From: Chloroflexota bacterium
GTDB taxonomy: Bacteria; Chloroflexota; Ktedonobacteria; Ktedonobacterales; Ktedonobacteraceae
Reading direction: 5' to 3'
NCBI GenBank assembly: GCA_027316975.1
Contig: DAHVFL010000040.1
Coordinates: 1 to 16,547, forward strand
Length of the DNA: 16,547 nt
Position numbers and translations under genes: made by a program. The notes under the pieces are model-generated. The model saw only the letters and a list, made by a program, of their open reading frames with translations. It was not told the DNA's origin and did no database searches. This document shows positions 14,358 through 16,547 of this stretch, piece by piece. Position 1 is the stretch's first letter. Each line of letters begins with the position of its first letter.

Positions 14358-14651
14358 ATGGCACAATGGGCGTATAAAGTGGCCTATATCGATTATCGCG
14401 GGCGTATTTCCAGCGAGGGACTCGAAACCCTTATGGGAGATAACGAGCGACGCAGCGCATTCGCGCGTCGCTATCTCAACACGCTGGGCAAAGAGGGCTG
14501 GGAACTGGTCGGCATTCAACCTCTGGCCTCAAACTCGGCCTACTATGTCTTCAAACGAGCCGCGCAGGAAGGCGATTTCGCAGAGGATGCCCCGCCCGCT
14601 TCCAGCGAATCTGCCCCCGCGAGTGGCGGCCCTTCCATAGAAACAGCCTGA
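14358..14651 (+). CDS. DUF4177-like small protein, 97 aa
   Basis: AGGGAG lies 11 bases before ATG 14358. Residues 1-68 have the shape of the DUF4177 family: an N-terminal strand WAYKVAYIDYRG, a helix in the middle, then LNTLGKEGWELVGIQPL and a closing strand AYYVFKR. The G-W-E-L-V-G core is the hallmark. The last 30 residues are a Pro/Ser/Ala/Glu-rich tail. No signal peptide or membrane segment is seen. The function of the family is unknown. It is the last gene before a strong bidirectional terminator and converges with the propeller gene. Confidence 0.75.
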   Translation: MAQWAYKVAYIDYRGRISSEGLETLMGDNERRSAFARRYLNTLGKEGWELVGIQPLASNSAYYVFKRAAQEGDFAEDAPPASSESAPASGGPSIETA

Positions 14652-14654
14652 AAA

Positions 14655-14704
14655 GAAAAAATGGGTACCGGTGATGACTTGTCGCCCCCGGTACCCATTT
14701 TTTC
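14655..14704. terminator. Bidirectional Rho-independent terminator
   Basis: A perfect 16-bp stem (14655-14670 with 14689-14704, including GGGTACCG / CGGTACCC) is flanked by A-runs on the left and T-runs on the right, so it serves the DUF4177-like gene on the plus strand and the propeller gene on the minus strand. It ends four bases before the stop codon of the latter. Confidence 0.9.
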
Positions 14705-14708
14705 TATC

Positions 14709-16289
14709 TCACCCTCTTTTTATATACAGCCACGTCTTCCCACCATCTTCCGTCTTGAATAACAGGGAAGGCTCGGACGCGGGTGAGTTATGCGTAATTG
14801 ATCCAAGCGCCCACCCTACCTTGCTCGTTACGAAACTGTAGTCGAACAGGCCGGTATTAAGCATATTGACCTGGGGCACAATTTTCGTCCAATGTTTGCC
14901 ACCATCGCTGGTCGTGTATAAAAAAGGCGCTCCCCATGCATTACCTATCCACCCGTGATTGGCATCTACAAAAAGGGGATCATGCGTTGGCGCGTAAATA
15001 TCAAGATTAGGGGGCGTTGAAATGCGCAGCAGCGATGTACTCTGCCAACTATTCCCTCCATCGTGCGTTATATACACATCAAGGCTGTTGGCTGCCCAGA
15101 AACTGACGGGTAGAATACCCTCACGTGCCGAGAAAAATTGAGGCTGCCATACAACCGTCCCACTTTTAAAAATCCTGCTATCGCCATTGCCCGGCGGCGG
15201 CAATAGTTGTTGATGCCACGTTCGACCACCATCACGAGTGATGTAGAGACGAGGGTTAAGAGAGACGCTCGAAGCGCCGGTAATCCAACCTGTGGTCGCA
15301 TTGATAAAGATGGGGTTGTTATCCGCATTCGCAAATGGGAGAGCGCCGGGCTGGTCACTGGTTGCGGGGCTACTAATGGCAATCTTTGTCCAACTCTGAC
15401 CCCCATCTACGCTGTGATAAAAATCCTCTTCGGCAAATTTGCCATTTTTAAGCACATCCACCGTTAGCCAGCCTGTTCGCGCATCAATGAAATTGATCCC
15501 CCGAATATCACTTCCCGGCAGTTCAGATTGTTGCCACGTTTTCCCGCCATCGCCGGTGCGGAAAAGCAGCGCCGGTGCATTTCCTGGCTGCGCTAAAGCT
15601 ACCCATGCCACACACGCATTCAGAAAGTAAGGATTGCCCGCATAAGATGTTTTTTGCGTTACAGAGGTCGACAGCCTACCTTGTTGCAACGGGGTCACAT
15701 CTTGCCAGGACGTGCCGCCATCTGTTGTACGCAAGATACGATTCAGGCCCGTGGAATAGTCCATTCCCAATGCCCAGCCTGTCGTAGCATTTATCATATG
15801 TAGTGAGGACAGCCCCGCATTACTAGTCTGAGCTTGCGAAATGATGCACTGCGGCGCGGTCGCGGTTGTGCGACCGCCCGTGTTCCCCTGCTGCGAGCGT
15901 TGCGCCACGCGAGTCACAACCAGCAGCGAACCCACCAGCAGGGCCGTAATCAGAACCGCCGCAAACGCATTAAGCCGCTGTACCCGGCGTTTTCGCCGTA
16001 AAGCCACAACACCAGGGAGAACCTCCGTAATGTATGGTAGGGGCGACCCTTGCGGTCGCCCTGGCCCTTGTAACCCTTGCGGTCGCCCTGGCTCCTCTAC
16101 CCCCTGCGCTTGCTCCCATATCTCTTGCGGTCGCCCTGAAATAAGTTGCTCTGGCAGCGCGGCAGATGTATACAGCGTTTCCAGGTCATCGATCAGTTGC
16201 AACTGGTCAGCATCCGCCTGCGCGTCCAGCAGGTCTGCATACTGCGAAGAGAACGCTTGCTTATCTATCTTATGGTTTTTATCGCTCAT
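14709..16289 (-). CDS. Membrane protein with external Asp-box beta-propeller, probable anti-sigma partner
   Basis: 526 residues. ATG 16289 overlaps the end of the sigma-factor gene by 11 bases, which implies translational coupling. Residues 1-50 are an acidic, Leu-rich cytoplasmic part (LQLIDDLETLYTSAALPEQL). Residues 52-81 are a GRPQG-repeat linker. R98-R105 is a basic anchor (LRRKRRVQR) and about 107-126 a single membrane helix. The remainder lies outside and carries seven Asp boxes of the form T-x-D-G-G-x-x-W (near 188, 246, 294, 351, 408, 460 and 513), spaced as blades of a BNR/Ycf48-like propeller; between them T-G-W motifs recur. The layout, a cytoplasmic head coupled to a sigma gene, one helix and an external sensor, suggests an anti-sigma factor, although no zinc-binding H-x3-C-x2-C motif is present. 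The role is inferred; the propeller is clear. Confidence 0.88.
   Translation of the reverse strand: MSDKNHKIDKQAFSSQYADLLDAQADADQLQLIDDLETLYTSAALPEQLISGRPQEIWEQAQGVEEPGRPQGLQGPGRPQGSPLPYITEVLPGVVALRRKRRVQRLNAFAAVLITALLVGSLLVVTRVAQRSQQGNTGGRTTATAPQCIISQAQTSNAGLSSLHMINATTGWALGMDYSTGLNRILRTTDGGTSWQDVTPLQQGRLSTSVTQKTSYAGNPYFLNACVAWVALAQPGNAPALLFRTGDGGKTWQQSELPGSDIRGINFIDARTGWLTVDVLKNGKFAEEDFYHSVDGGQSWTKIAISSPATSDQPGALPFANADNNPIFINATTGWITGASSVSLNPRLYITRDGGRTWHQQLLPPPGNGDSRIFKSGTVVWQPQFFSAREGILPVSFWAANSLDVYITHDGGNSWQSTSLLRISTPPNLDIYAPTHDPLFVDANHGWIGNAWGAPFLYTTSDGGKHWTKIVPQVNMLNTGLFDYSFVTSKVGWALGSITHNSPASEPSLLFKTEDGGKTWLYIKRG
16038..16139. repeat. Palindromic repeat and its partial copies within the propeller gene's linker
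   Basis: 16041-16048 and 16054-16061 form the GGGCGACC-5-GGTCGCCC stem seen at 14310-14330. The half CCCTTGCGGTCGCCCTGG recurs at 16074-16091, and a variant at 16122-16139. Offsets of 27 and 48 bases are multiples of three, so each copy encodes G-R-P-Q in the minus-strand gene. Confidence 0.85.
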
Positions 16290-16547
16290 GGTATTGCTCC
16301 TTGAGGCTCGCGATGATACGAGTGAGTTGCTTCTTAATGGCTGCCGAATTTTTGCCGACCACAGCCGCGATCTGCGATGAACTGAGTCCCGCCGCGAAGC
16401 GCAGCGCCAATAGCTCGCGTTTCCCGTCATCCAGCTTTGCCACCAGCATCCGCAGATGCGCGAGACGTTCCTGTTGCAGCGCGATACTCTCCGGGTCTTG
16501 TTGCTCATCCGCCGCCGCTTCCATTGCCACCGCCAGTGCATCCCATG
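16279..16547 (-). CDS. ECF-type RNA polymerase sigma factor, C-terminal part (5' end outside window)
   Basis: The frame is open to the right edge; about 89 C-terminal residues are visible. They hold region 4: the helix LRMLVAKLDDGKRELLALRF, then the helix-turn-helix AAGLSSSQIAAVVGKNSAAIKKQLTRI, which contacts the -35 element. Region 2 would lie outside the window. The TAA at 16281-16279 lies within the start of the propeller gene (11-base overlap), the usual arrangement of sigma and anti-sigma genes. An ATG at 16530 is in frame, but homology continues upstream of it (WDALAMA), so it is not taken as the start. Confidence 0.85.
   Translation of the reverse strand, partial: WDALAVAMEAAADEQQDPESIALQQERLAHLRMLVAKLDDGKRELLALRFAAGLSSSQIAAVVGKNSAAIKKQLTRIIASLKEQYHER

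Noticed and set aside
16038..16139. Possible CRISPR-like array
   Set aside because: Only three short units at unequal spacing, inside an open reading frame, without cas genes.
16290..16541. 84-codon N-terminal extension of the propeller protein
   Set aside because: It is the sigma-factor gene read in another frame; ATG 16289 fits the overlapping-gene arrangement.

Overview
The window looks like chromosomal sequence from a filamentous soil Chloroflexota of the Ktedonobacteria type. This is an inference from gene content: a stand-alone WXG100 protein, a serine-rich FmdB zinc-ribbon protein, DinB-fold proteins, Pro/Tyr-rich membrane proteins, an ECF sigma factor paired with a membrane Asp-box propeller protein, and many short palindromic interspersed repeats. 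No rRNA, tRNA, CRISPR array, transposase or phage gene was recognised.

Layout. At 1-1460 lie the tail of one ABC-2-type ATPase and a tandem paralogue that has lost its Walker A end, followed by a 3' remnant of a DinB-family gene. From 1460 to 2415 the sequence is gene-poor: a strong hairpin, two interspersed-repeat families and one small coiled-coil-like ORF on the minus strand. A cupredoxin lipoprotein (minus) and a zinc-ribbon protein (plus) diverge from about 2860-3160. Next, on the minus strand, is a 553-residue protein joining a beta-class DNA methyltransferase to an Mrr-like PD-(D/E)XK domain. At 5687-6137 a good promoter and a good bidirectional terminator enclose about 400 bases with only a 19-codon ORF, a candidate small RNA or leader-peptide unit.

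From 6246 come a four-helix membrane protein with a proline-rich tail and an intact DinB-family enzyme (both plus). They converge on lepA (minus) across a perfect 32-bp inverted repeat. lepA diverges from a WXG100 gene, which is followed by uvrC, apparently leaderless behind an extended -10 and a 33-bp inverted repeat. An fmdB-like gene and a 69-residue ORF form a two-gene unit behind a near-consensus promoter. The ORF ends inside a perfect 31-bp palindrome. A soluble orphan histidine kinase and a DUF4177-like protein follow, closed by a classical bidirectional terminator.

The right end (minus) holds the 3' end of an ECF sigma gene overlapping by 11 bases a gene for a membrane protein with a cytoplasmic N-terminus, one helix and an external seven-Asp-box propeller. 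This is plausibly a sigma/anti-sigma pair. A palindromic repeat found elsewhere between genes has been taken into the linker of this protein as an in-frame GRPQG repeat.

The points most worth a second look are the methyltransferase-nuclease fusion, the orphan transcription unit at 5687-6137, the sigma/propeller pair with its exapted repeat, and the perfect palindrome over the stop codon at 13037-13039.
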